From Ilyonectria destructans (lineage: Eukaryota; Ascomycota; Sordariomycetes; Hypocreales; Nectriaceae), in assembly GCA_020740775.1 (NCBI GenBank), contig JAHEWK010000002.1:5580001-5644000 (forward strand): DNA of 64,000 nucleotides. Reading direction: 5' to 3'. Shown piece by piece: positions 54,136 through 64,000 of this stretch. Both the position numbers and the translations under genes were made by a program. Position 1 is the first letter of the stretch; each line of letters begins with the position of its first letter. The notes under the pieces were generated by a model. It had not been told where the DNA came from. It searched no databases and worked only from the letters and a program-made list of their open reading frames with translations.

Positions 54136-54687
54136 TAATCAAGATTGCTAGTAGGGCTATAGTGTACGCGTATACCGGCCAGTACATGTTTTTCTGTTCC
54201 AGGACGACTTCCCTGGACCAACAAGTCGAAAGGGCTGCGTCATATATCAAACCGCGATGGGATGTCCTCCATCTTCCTCTATAACATGCTAGATACAATA
54301 AAATATACTAGTATTTTTAGAAGTGGAAGCACCAGGTGTAAACCCGAAAACGTAGAGAGACTATTATATTCCAAGTTAACTCGCAAGCCGGTTAGTTCCT
54401 TTCCAAATTGTCTATAGGTCTTTTGGTTGGACTCTTAATGCTGCCCTTCCTTATCTAGAGTCGCTCGAATCTAGCAGACCTTAACTTCCGCTTCGCACCA
54501 GCTCCCCTCAGCCCTGTATCCGTTCTATGCTCCTCCTTTTAGCCAAGGTCAAATAATCTTTCTCAATCCGAATTCTAGACCCTCAACTGCCAGTATCCTT
54601 AGAGTTTCCCAGATCCCTATCATTAGGGTGTATTCATATTTTCTCCAGTCCAGAGTTACATTGACCAGCCCAAATGATTAGTGCTCA
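54136..54687. other. Intergenic, AT-rich 3' region
   Basis: Convergent 3' ends of the HET and MFS genes. No gene or repeat was recognised. Confidence 0.45.
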
Positions 54688-56247
54688 TTACTCATACTCA
54701 GACTCGCGTGTATACTCAGATCGTTGGCGCCATTTCTCGCCGTACCGCATAATTAGCAAGGGAATCGGGGCCAGGAGGAGGCTAAAGGCCCCGAAAATTG
54801 AGATCCCCCAACCATAGCCGAGAGCTTCAACCAGTGGCCCGGTGGTGAGCGGTAGGAAGGTGCCCATGAGGCATCTTGTGACAATGAGTCCCGTCATAGC
54901 CGATGCCGAGTAAACACCGCCAGCGTCTACCACGTATGACGATAATGGAATCAAAATCAACAGTGTTACTCCGTCAAGCAATGCCGCTGCTGTCAACAGA
55001 ATCCACACGGGGAGCCGGTACTGTGCGATGAAGCCATACGCCACCATGACAAAAGGCATTGCGAGCCCGGCGCCGATGGCAAGGGGAAGACGATACTCGG
55101 GCAGATTGGGGTTATCGGGTGACCCGCGAAGCTTCATGGTGATTTTATCAATTGTCGTGTGGCAGATGGCAATCGCAACGAAAGACCCAATACCGATAAG
55201 CGAGTTAGCATTTCGAAGTCCTGACGCGATGAGATCAATTCCCTCGAAACTTACTGAGAGCAACAAAGGCGGACCCTGTTTCACCAGGGGTGAAATGATA
55301 GACATCTTGGAGGATACCCGGCAGGCTGACGGACAAAACGTAAAAGTAGGAAAAGGAAACAGAACCAAATAGCGACAGAGCCAACAGGACACCCGAGCCA
55401 AATAGAACTGCAAAGGGCCGCGAAACCGAGTCCAACACCATCTTGAACCCAGGCCCACTCTTCGCAGAGCCCTTGCCCATCTTCTGGACCCTCCGCCTCA
55501 AGATGGTTAGTTTGTAAGTCTCGCGGAAGCACGTCAGGAAAACGACTTCGCACGCCACCGCCAACGCAGCGCCGATGAGCACGACAGTTCTCCATCCCGC
55601 CCGCTCCGCGATAATCCCACTAACTGCCGGGCCAATCGCACCGCCAATTAGCGGCGCGCACATAATCAGGCTCATGGCCGAGCCGCGCTGGTCCGGGGCG
55701 AACATGTCGCCAATGATGGCGGGGTTCAGCACGTTGACGGCCACCGCGAGGCCGGTGAGGGCGCGGCAGGCGATGAACAGCGACGTGCTCTGGCAGAGGG
55801 CGGCTGAGACGGTGGCAGCAATGAAGATGATGTTCGCCACGTTCATCACCGGGTAGCGGCCGAAGACTTCGGAGAGCGGCGCGATGAGAAGTGGCCCGGC
55901 GGCCTCACCGAACTCCCAGATGGTCACAAGCAGGGCGCTGCCGACAGAGCTTGGCTGGCCGTTGTCGAGGTCTGCCACGATCTGGTTGGCAATTGGGACG
56001 ATGGAGATACACGTAAAGGTCCTGGATAGCGGTCAGCAGGATGCCTCAATTCAATGGGTATCGGCGGCTCGTCTTACACTGTAAACGCCATGCAGGCCAG
56101 CATCAGCACGATGCGCCATTTGAACGCATCGGGCCAGTTCCTGGGGTTTCCGGGGCTGTTGGGTTCGAAGCCCAGGATGACAGCTGAGTCGGCTTCGGGT
56201 TCGATATGCTCGGCCGCAGGGCGCAGCAGAGCCTGTTCTTCTGACAT
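54688..56247 (-). CDS. MFS drug/polyamine-type exporter (DHA1), with an atypical second intron
   Basis: Model complement(join(54688..55193, 55255..56021, 56078..56247)), 480 residues. The N-terminus has FEPNSPGNPRNWPDAFKWR, the classic opening of fungal DHA1 exporters. Twelve helices follow, with LSEVFGRYPVMNVANIIFI (motif A region) and ERAGWRTVVLIGAALAVACE. Intron 1 is canonical (56 bp). Intron 2 begins GTAAGT at 55254 and has a CTAAC branch site. The position that restores FVALSIGSFVAIAICHT ends in CG rather than AG (55194-55195). The only available AG lies at 55221-55222, would give a 34-bp intron and adds nine residues. The gene may therefore be mis-spliced. Family members extrude toxic compounds or metabolites at the plasma membrane. 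Confidence 0.8.
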
Positions 56248-56852
56248 GGCTCCGGAGAAGAGCAATTGGAATGTTGTGAGGTTGATTGAGAGCCATGTAT
56301 GCGAGTTGGGTCCTTTAAAAACTGGACGGGGCTTACTAATAAGCTAGTCTGGACTGTCGGTACAGGGTAGACACGATCGGATCTGGACGCAGGGTGTAAG
56401 CGGATGTCGGGTACTGTGTTTAACAAAGTAGTAGCACGAGGTTCGTCGAGTGGGGTCACGTTTGGTAATGTGTAGCAGGTGCAGTGAGCTAGGTAACCAA
56501 GTGTCAAGTTGATAGCTAAGGAGCTTAAGGCTCGGATTCTAGTGCTAAGGGGGTGTATATTACCAATGTGACCTGGTGGTCGAAGGAGGTCGCACAGACG
56601 ATGTTCGACTTGCACACAAACAAACAAACACATTCACGACCACACTGTCAACCCTGACCCGATGACCCTCTGATCATTGATGTTTAGCTCTTATAGTAGA
56701 TCGCAGTAAATGAAGCCTAAAAGGTGAATATGGGTCGTCAAAATACGGTGGCAAACTCTTGATTAGAAAAGATAATTTGAGTGGGAAGTACTGACCGCCT
56801 GGGCCAAGGGTAGTACCCAAGAAACGCAAGAATAAAAATCAATAAAAAGGGC
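56248..56852. other. Intergenic, no supported gene
   Basis: Promoter of the MFS gene plus the 3' end of the following gene. The minus ORF extending to 56633 only overlaps the exporter's first exon in another frame and has no support. Confidence 0.45.
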
Positions 56853-59215
56853 TCATAAGACAATAACCTCTCTTTTACCATTCTCTTTGACATTCGAAAA
56901 CAATCGTTCCTGAACGACTCGTGATCCTTGTTCCGTCAGATAATGACGGGGTTCTAGACAATGCGCCCCTTCTGAGAAACACTGCGGACATACATCGTAA
57001 GAGCTAGCTGAGCAAATAATACACTCGAAGCTGCGATCGGTAGTAAGTCGTCTGCAGATGTCACAGATGGTTCTGATATCATATAGTTTGTGAACCTCGT
57101 CCAGGTGACAGATGAGTTCTTTGGGACATTCGTGGGTATTTTGGTCTTGGGTGGTCCTTGAAGAAACAAAGGCTGGGCTGCCGCCACTCTGCGCCTTTAC
57201 TCCAAGAGGCGTACCAACTACTGGTCCATCCAGCTCACTCGGCATGCTGCAAATCTCTGCTTCAAGTGGGAACATCTCAAGCAGCTCCCAAGCAGCGGAC
57301 CTTTGGTGAGGCTTCTCAACGCGACAAGCGTAAATGATATCTGTCAGGTATTGCGGTATGCCGGGAAGTGACGGGAGCTGGACTGGATCGGCATGTGGCT
57401 CTGTGCAAAGGGTATTCCCTTTACCAACGCATCCAGCGAAGTCGCAGAACTGACCGAGTGTCGGTGAGTGCGCATTTGCAGCAATCTGCCAGATGGTCAA
57501 ACCAAGCTGAAAGATGTCGGTAGTTGGGGTTGCAGTAAAAATGCCATCAGCAGCATCTAGATTTCTGCATTCTGGTGGCAATCTGCCCCTCTGGTGTTTC
57601 TCGTAGACGAAGATAGGTTGGAAGTGAAATAAGATTGCCTTGTCTTGCCTATTAATAGCAATGCCGCAGGCCAAAGGCCAGCCTAGCTTGCCAATGAGGA
57701 ACCCTTTCGAATGTGCTTCAGCGACGGCTCGTATGATGTCTCTACACCATCTTTCCCGCCTGTCCCACGAAACTGATATACCAGAGTTTGTAGCTTCAGC
57801 CATGACATTCTTAAACAAGAGCCCTGTTGCGGGCAACTCGCATAAGAACCCTTTGACCAGAGCGGTTTCTTGATCTATAACTAGTCCAAGAAACGGAGAT
57901 ATTTCGGGTGCGCCGCGTAGGCAGTGAAGAGCTTGAAGCTGGTATAACAGAACGTCATTGAGCGACCTTTCCGACCCGAACCGAAAGTCAAGCGTCCACT
58001 GTGATGGCAGGCGTGAAACAAAGCGGAAGCTCAGCCAGCGCTTGTCGAGCGGGACCTGAAGGAGCAAATCCTCTGAGAAGCGCGGACAGTTGAGATGACG
58101 GAGCATGTTCGTGATTGTCTTGAAGTATGCTGTCGGTTGGACGGTTGACTTGATGATCTGTACTTGGCTTCCCGAGTGGATCTGGAGATGCGTGTCTTGC
58201 TGCAAATTGACGCGGGATTTGAGAAATCCTTTCAACATCTGGCCCATGTTGGGCGGGAGCTCCTTCTTTGTGCCCGTGGATGTTGGTGCACTCTCGTAGT
58301 TCCAGAATCGTGACTCGACGCTGAATGTGACATATACTCGAAGTCTGATCCACTGTCTTGGTGTCTTGCAGTAGAACATGTCGTAGAGGTTGGTTCGAGT
58401 AATGTCGGTGATGCTAGCTTGCATGGTCATGTGGCTGAAGAGTGTTGTGGTGTCGGCGCATGTCAATGTCTCGGGTCGAAAAGACATGGACTTTTCTAAC
58501 GAGGTAAGAGGACTGGGTTTCCGAAGAGCTTGACTAGCCTTCAAGTCTCTGACTCTATGGAAATCGACCTGAGGTTGCTCTTCTTCTGCCTGTTTTACCT
58601 CTGCTTCAACGAGAATGTCCACGTTGTGCACGTCCAATGTCTCAAGGGACCGGCGTAGTCTCTCTATCGGGGGCGCCAGGACTGAAGACTCCCCACCAAT
58701 TGAGCGAAGGTGTGACTCGGTCCTAGTTGTCTCCGATGTTGCCGCTGTGAACTCTCCAGGGCGTATCATTAACTGCATGCTCAAGGCTATAAGCAAATTG
58801 ACTCGTACATCCTTCAGCTCGTCACGAATAGCAGCAATGTTGCCCTTGTTCATTAGCCAGGCCCTGCGACGAGCTCGGCCTGATCCTTCGCCTGACCTGA
58901 GCAACTTGATGGTCAACAGCTGATTTAGATCAAGCAGGACCTTCTGCGCCTTTAATAGAATCTCGTGTATGGCTCCTTTTGGTGGATCTCCCGTTGTGTT
59001 GTTGACTTCTCTCAGTACTTCCTGGAAAAGGTGTGCTTCCTCCTGACTCACAATCATCATTAGCATACGTGCAGCTTTTGAAATGACGCTGCTCTTACCT
59101 GTAAATTCTGAAGTAATGCTGGAGCTTGGCGGATGCCGTCTACAGCCTTGAAGGCGCCGACACAGCATTTCGACAGCGCTATAACGCTTGCAACAACCCC
59201 TACTATCTCCGCCAT
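56853..59215 (-). CDS. HeLo-like N-terminal, kinase-fold and ZZ zinc-finger protein
   Basis: Model complement(join(56853..59042, 59099..59215)), 768 residues; the 56-bp intron has a GTAAGA donor, a CTAATG branch and a GTCAG acceptor. The first exon reads MAEIVGVVASVIALSKCCVG, the typical opening of the fungal HeLo-like/STAND N-terminal domain, and joins in phase to EEAHLFQEVLREVNN. Residues about 420-640 look kinase-like (DIIRAVAEAHSKGFLIGKLG, then TPTTDIFQLGLTIWQIA). They lack recognisable HRD and DFG motifs, so it may be a pseudokinase. The C-terminus carries a ZZ-type zinc finger with CDIC, CIIC and CPQC pairs and a His pair in HCLEPRHYL. HeLo-type domains permeabilise membranes in fungal cell death. 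A signalling role here is inferred. Confidence 0.82.
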
Positions 59216-60676
59216 GATGAAATCGCACTCGTTGGCATTTCATGAAATGATTTGGCGACAGCGAAGTAGGATATAGCGGCCTATATGTAGTGGTAACGAG
59301 TCACATGTGATGAAATGCCCCCGCTCGATGAGTCTCTGTCATCCAGTAGGTAAAGTGAGGCTGGCACTTGGTGTAAAGGTGCGTGAAAGTGCAATAAGCT
59401 CGCGAAGCGAACTGAAACAGTCATGTCCTCAAGGACATTTTACTACAAGGTCGTCAAAGTAACGGAGTGTTACGGCCTGCTCTGCGCGGGGAGTGATGCC
59501 GGTTTGTGCGCTGTTAGATACAACGCTGACTGCATCTCGACATCACTTCTGAGGCACGACTAGCGAGCAGAGTCATTGCGACTTCAACATTCACGACGGC
59601 CCAATTTGATTGGACACGGCGGCCTCCCAATTAGGTTCAAACAGAGATGACCAAATCAGACGAGGGTTGGGCACCAATGTATCTGCTACAGCATACATCT
59701 CTATCACACTGCTCCTTTCCGGTCAAACAAGCCATCCATACCCGATTCATAGTCGTATGCTTGTCAGTCGCTAGTACTGCCAGCGCCGCTAAATATAGGA
59801 AGTTCATATCGCTTATCAATTCGTTCCATCCAGAACCCCACAACAGCGGTCAATTGGAACGCTGATACAGGGAGGTTAGCCTCATTGAATATCATACCCC
59901 TCCCTACGCTCTGAGGTAAGGACTTCCAATGCATCAATAATCCCCACAGTCAGCCGCCGACTGCGATTGACCTGGTTTCGATACACAAATCAGAAAATCC
60001 CTCAATTGTGAGTGGGACGCAGGGTGTTGATGTGCCAGCTTGGCCCAGCCCAGTTGAAAGGATGACGGGGAAAAGAGTAAAGTGCACAAAGCTGACGCGT
60101 ACAGCAGGTCAGGTGTTGTATGTGAATAGCATCATAGCTGATATTCGCAAAGCAGCCACTCTATATCACACCGGAAGGTCCTAATAACCAACAGATGTGA
60201 CACCTACTGTCGCACACCCAAACAAGGCATTTTGAGTAGTTGTTGGGTTTCAGCTCTACTGCACCAGCCTCAACACTATACGTCATCAATTCTGACGAGC
60301 CCAATCTATAGCGCGCGCCCCGGCGAAGTAAAGGGGGACTTCACATCTTCCCCTCTCTCAGCGCCCGTTGGACAGCCTGTTGAGGCACTTGATCCTTCAG
60401 CTGAGTCGTCGTGTAAGCGTGGCGCCAACCACACCCCAAGGTGCAGCAAAATGGACACCCCATTTCGGTATTTGTGTCTTGTGTCGTGTGACCAGCCGGG
60501 ATATCTATCCGAGCCTCGTTTTTCGAAATAAAAGATATCCCTCGTGCAGACATCCCTGGCTTCGGCGAGAGAGAATTCCGCAATCTTCACAACCCGGTGC
60601 TTTTTGCATATTTCCGTGACTTCTATATCCCGTGATTGAATACGGTAAATAGAAAGAGAGCCGACAATCAACATCA
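59216..60676. other. Intergenic, no supported gene
   Basis: This 1.5-kb region lies between divergent genes. Small ORFs around 60.2-60.7 kb overlap on both strands and show no features. It holds two promoters. Confidence 0.45.
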
Positions 60677-62002
60677 ATGATGTCCAAAACAGTGGACCTG
60701 CAAGATGATCCGGCTCCGGAGCTTATGTCCTCTCAAGGATGCAGTGATCCGCTGACAGAGTCCAATCTCCAAATTCAGGAGCTGGAAGGTGACTCCATTG
60801 ATCGTCGCCGTATCGATCGTCGCCGCATCGAGAGCCTCGACACAACCAACTTCAGCGGTCATGATCTCTGGCTGTTTAAACTTGCACAACGCACTTCGTC
60901 TTCTAAGGGATCCAAGTCGGTAGAAGCTGCCAAAAGCGGATCCGTACGAAGTCTGGACGACGAAGTCAAGGCGAAGCGGGATCAACTCGTCGAAAAACAA
61001 GAGCCGACAGACAATGAACACGCTTAATTGTCCATCGGTCTAGAGAACTACATTGGGCAGAGACTAGGTAACTCCGAGGAAACGAGTATAACGAGTGATG
61101 CCCCGGTCGACCACTTGGATAGGAAGAAGCGCCTGTTTGTGTGTTGCGACGGGACTTGGCAGAACGCCGTCGGCGCAAACCAGCCATTGACTAATGTTGC
61201 TAGATTTGCCCGCGCCATCAGTCGGACAGGGCTCGACGGCGTCGTCCAGATAATCTATTATCTTAGCGGAGTGGGCTCCGGAACAGACAATACTATCGAC
61301 CCTTCAGAATCCATCTTTCACTGGATGACCAACCTTCCCGCCGCTGGTAAACGACTCATTAACGACGCCATTAAGTATGTTGGCGGTTCGACTGGAGCAG
61401 GTATTAACAATCTTAGCCGAATAAGACTCGTCTTTGTGTGGTCTCGACCTGTCATGTGCTGACCTTATACCTTTCTACCTGAGATAGGTATCAGAGCAAA
61501 TCTGCTGAACGCTTACTATTTCCTCTGTCACAATGTCAACTTCAGAGAATCCAAGGACGAGATCATCCTCGCTGGCTTCTCTCGCGGTGCCTATACAGCC
61601 CGATGATTGGCCACCTTTACCAGTGATGTGGGTCTATTACGCCGCAAAGCCCTCTCGCTCCTTGACATGTTCGCATGGATACAAGTCCATTACCAACCAA
61701 AGTGGATTGCAGGATTCGTCGTCCCCTGAATTACTGGGGCTGCCAACCATGTCGTTTTTGCTGCTGTCGTCGCTTTTGTGTTTCCAGCGATTGCTCTTCA
61801 ATCCTTCGCAACTGCTTCTTATGAAAACCTCGAGTTCGGCAATAATGGTAGATTGAAAGCCTTTAAAGGACTCACCGGAGCTGAAAAAATAGACACTGGA
61901 GACCACAGCACCTGGCTAGCCATCATCATGCACCCACCCTTGCCTTTGCCACTGAGTGCGGCGACGCTGCAGTGTCTGGCCCCTCTGGTCCATCATAGAT
62001 GA
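60677..62002 (+). pseudogene. DUF2235 alpha/beta-hydrolase gene with several nonsense codons
   Basis: One frame runs from ATG 60677 and is interrupted by a TAA at 61025-61027, a TGA at 61604-61606 and a TGA at 61727-61729. A phase-correct 87-bp intron (61401-61487) joins GGSTGAG to IRANLLNAYYFLCHN. The conserved parts are KRLFVCCDGTWQNAVGANQP, then LSGVGSGTDNTIDPSESIFH and the nucleophile motif LAGFSRGAYTAR, which define the DUF2235 lipase-like hydrolase family. The N-terminal 115 residues are charged and contain a short repeat (IDRRRIDRRRIE). After the last TGA a hydrophobic segment, HVVFAAVVAFVFPAIALQSF, suggests that the region downstream is rearranged. Bacterial relatives include phospholipase effectors; fungal members have no known role. 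Confidence 0.8.
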
Positions 62003-62538
62003 AGTTAAATCTCTGGATCGTATCGAAAAGGACGGGGTGATCCGTTACAACAAAGTCTCGATTCTTCTGAAGTCGCAAACTTTTCGCCCCCGTCTAAAAG
62101 TCAAGGGGGCTGGCGACACCTTATGTCGGAGCCAGTCAGCGACTAGATACGGACGGGGCCTTTTCCATGAGAGGTAAAATACAGCAATGTAAGTTGGCTG
62201 CAGAGTACCCGGTGACCCCAAGATTTTGACGTGCCCAAAACCTATCCTAACTCTAGCAAGGAATCTGCCATTATAGGCCCTTGTTGCTGAGGCACGGCAT
62301 ATAAGTAATAATCTTGGCTTCGTTTTCTATCCTAGAACGACCCACGAACTGAGCTGCCGCTACCCGAATCCAAGCCCTGGCTAAGGGACTTGTGGGACAT
62401 ACAAAATGATCATAGGTTGGTAATTCTGGGGCACACGATAAATATAGGCAAAGATGCTACCATTTCCGTTCATTCAACCCGCATCTCGACATTAAAGAAT
62501 CAATAGATATTAAACCATAGTATTTCCTCCTGGTTGTT
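62003..62538. other. Intergenic, convergent 3' ends
   Basis: No supported gene. This may include further decayed sequence of the DUF2235 locus, but nothing recognisable remains. Confidence 0.4.
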
Positions 62539-63849
62539 TCATCGGTAGTTATTGCTATCCCATTCATTCGCGTATTGTCTTGTCCAGTCCTTTGACGTAT
62601 GAGAAGGTTCTGCTGTCACTGTGACCTGCGTCTGCTTCAAGATGTGTTTCTGGCTGTCGGCATCACAGTCCCGGCTTCGCCGCGATTTGTCCCTCTGCTG
62701 TCCATCCACTTCGGCTGTAGTCTGGGATTGAAGAACGTTCAATTCGGTGCCCCTTGTATGCTTGCGTCGCGAGTAGCCGAGCCCCTGCTCGTGTGCAGAC
62801 ATGCGGCCCTTCATGTGGCCATAGACATGCTCGGAGTTACTGCCGTAACTGGTTCGGCCGAATATAGGCAGGTTAAGCAGAGGTCTCAAGGCTGGCATCG
62901 ACCCGGCGATAATGCCAATGCCTTCTTCTAGCAAGGACCACAGCCCTATGGCACCTGTGCTATACATAAACTCTTTCGGATTATTATATAGCGTAAGGAA
63001 ACGTAGCCGGACGATGGTCGCACAGCTTGCACTATAGCAAAATGTTGTCAGTGATGATACCCGGATGATAGGGCTTCTAGTTGCTACTCACAAGGCACCA
63101 AGGCCAAGCATCAAGATAACAGAGAACTTAATCCGAGGTTTCATCTGGATATTCCAGAGCAAAAGTCCCGGGACGACGGCGAGAGTCCAGTCAGTCAAAA
63201 TAGAAACAGCGGAGAAGAAGAAGCCGAGACTACTGTTGAGCTTTGAGTCGCATGTCCCCGTCGTCGTCTCGCCCCAAAGCGTTGTAATTGGATGGCAAAT
63301 ATTGGCGATGCCTATGATCATGACAAGACCGGCAATCGTGGAGATTATCACAACAGCCCAAATAGTCCACTCGATGCCACGCCTCCCATGAGCTATACGA
63401 AGCAGGGTCACGCAAATACTGACCTTTATGGCGACCGTACAAGATATATAGAAGAATTGGGCGACGAAAAAAAACTTGACGCAGCGTGGTTAACTTGGCG
63501 GCATACTCGCTCATGGGGGTTGGGGAATTACCTTGGTTCCCGTCATAATATCACTTGGGAGAAGGTTTTCTGAACGCTGCCCTGAGCCGTGATAGCAGCA
63601 TGCAATGACCAGTCCCCCTGTCACAGTGTAGAGAATCTGCAGAGCGCCTTTGTGTCAGTGGCCAAGTCTTTAGCCGAAGGGGAAGCTGGCTGCATGTACA
63701 AGACCCGCGCACATAAGCCAGTCGTCCAAGCCGAGGGTCTTCCTCCATCCCCGCACTGCTATACGTGCGATGACAGATACCCAAGAGAGGGCTAGCAGCA
63801 CAATCGTGAGATAGAGCAGAGGTAAACCTTCGCCCGCCACTGGAGCCAT
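62539..63849 (-). CDS. Pth11-like seven-helix membrane receptor (fungal rhodopsin-fold domain)
   Basis: Model complement(join(62539..63031, 63092..63474, 63532..63636, 63700..63849)), 376 residues, with introns of 60, 56 and 63 bp in consistent phase. Helix 1 is LLYLTIVLLALSWVSVIARI, followed by the family's GWRKTLGLDDWLMCAGL. Later helices include FFFVAQFFYISCTVAIKVSI, WTIWAVVIISTIAGLVMIIG and SILTDWTLAVVPGLLLWN. The conserved NICHPITTLWG loop and the RIKFSVILMLGLGAL segment are present. The hydrophilic tail of about 115 residues is Ser/Gln/Lys-rich. No N-terminal CFEM domain is present. Relatives include Pth11 of Magnaporthe, which senses host surface cues, but most members are uncharacterised. 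The start was chosen at the ATG directly before helix 1; the longer frame starts at GTG. Confidence 0.88.
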
Positions 63850-64000
63850 GCTAGCGATAAGGTGCCACGGCGACACCTGGGGAGGAAGAAGTCGGAATCA
63901 GAAAAGCGCGAGGTTGATGATGGGGAATAAGGACGTAGTAATTATGTCGTCGGGTAGGTTAGCATGTGATAGACTACAGTCCTGCGTCAGGTTTGTAGTA

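Noticed and set aside
56103..56633. 176-residue minus-strand ORF
   Set aside because: It overlaps the MFS first exon in the wrong frame and has no motif.
50199..63849. Secondary-metabolite gene cluster around the LaeA-like methyltransferase
   Set aside because: An MFS exporter is nearby, but no PKS, NRPS, terpene synthase or tailoring set was found.
1..64000. tRNA, rRNA and CRISPR arrays
   Set aside because: No convincing tRNA T-loop/acceptor pairing, rRNA-like segment, or regularly spaced repeat array was seen by eye; a covariance search would be decisive for tRNAs.

Overview
The window is nuclear DNA of a filamentous ascomycete (Pezizomycotina, most likely a Sordariomycete). The genes are interrupted by short introns, mostly 45-95 bp, with GTRNGT donors and CTRAY branch sites. 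The families are typical of these fungi: HET, NACHT/STAND, HeLo-like N-terminus, Zn2Cys6 factor, Pth11-like receptor, HAK potassium transporter, LaeA-like methyltransferase and a Tad-type LINE. No rRNA, tRNA or CRISPR signal was seen. I rebuilt exon structures by hand from splice signals, reading-phase continuity and conserved motifs, so they are models.

Layout. 1-7.5 kb: a partial hypothetical gene on the left edge, a C2H2 zinc-finger gene with an in-frame TGA, an unknown 175-residue ORF, a TA-flanked MITE, a decayed ceramidase-like sequence and a long promoter. 7.5-24 kb: a Mae1-like dicarboxylate transporter, a hydrolase-NACHT gene broken by TAG, two fungal F-box-like proteins, a short secreted-protein remnant, a GPI-type surface protein, an AMP-ligase pseudogene and several short dispersed and tandem repeats. 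Two of these repeats are a SINE-like pair with perfect 14- and 16-bp target duplications. 24.7-30.4 kb: a LINE ORF2 on the minus strand facing a 5'-truncated LINE ORF1 on the plus strand.

30.4-40.4 kb looks like a small catabolic neighbourhood. It holds a short-chain dehydrogenase, a deleted carboxylesterase, a DAO-type FAD oxidoreductase that diverges from an amino-acid permease, a haloacid-dehalogenase-like hydrolase and a seven-exon Zn2Cys6 regulator. The permease reading frame is broken by a 17-bp tandem duplication. 41.5-48.4 kb carries a HAK-type potassium transporter and a secreted CBM21-GH13 alpha-amylase. 50.2-63.9 kb carries a nine-exon LaeA-like methyltransferase, a HET-domain gene, an MFS exporter, a HeLo-like/kinase-fold/ZZ protein, a decayed DUF2235 hydrolase and a Pth11-like receptor. 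This end resembles a self/non-self recognition and signalling neighbourhood.

The main observation across the window is that at least nine otherwise well-preserved genes carry one or a few discrete lesions: a nonsense codon, a short duplication, an internal deletion or a lost splice acceptor. Either the region is undergoing recent pseudogenisation or the assembly contains local errors; read-level data would decide.
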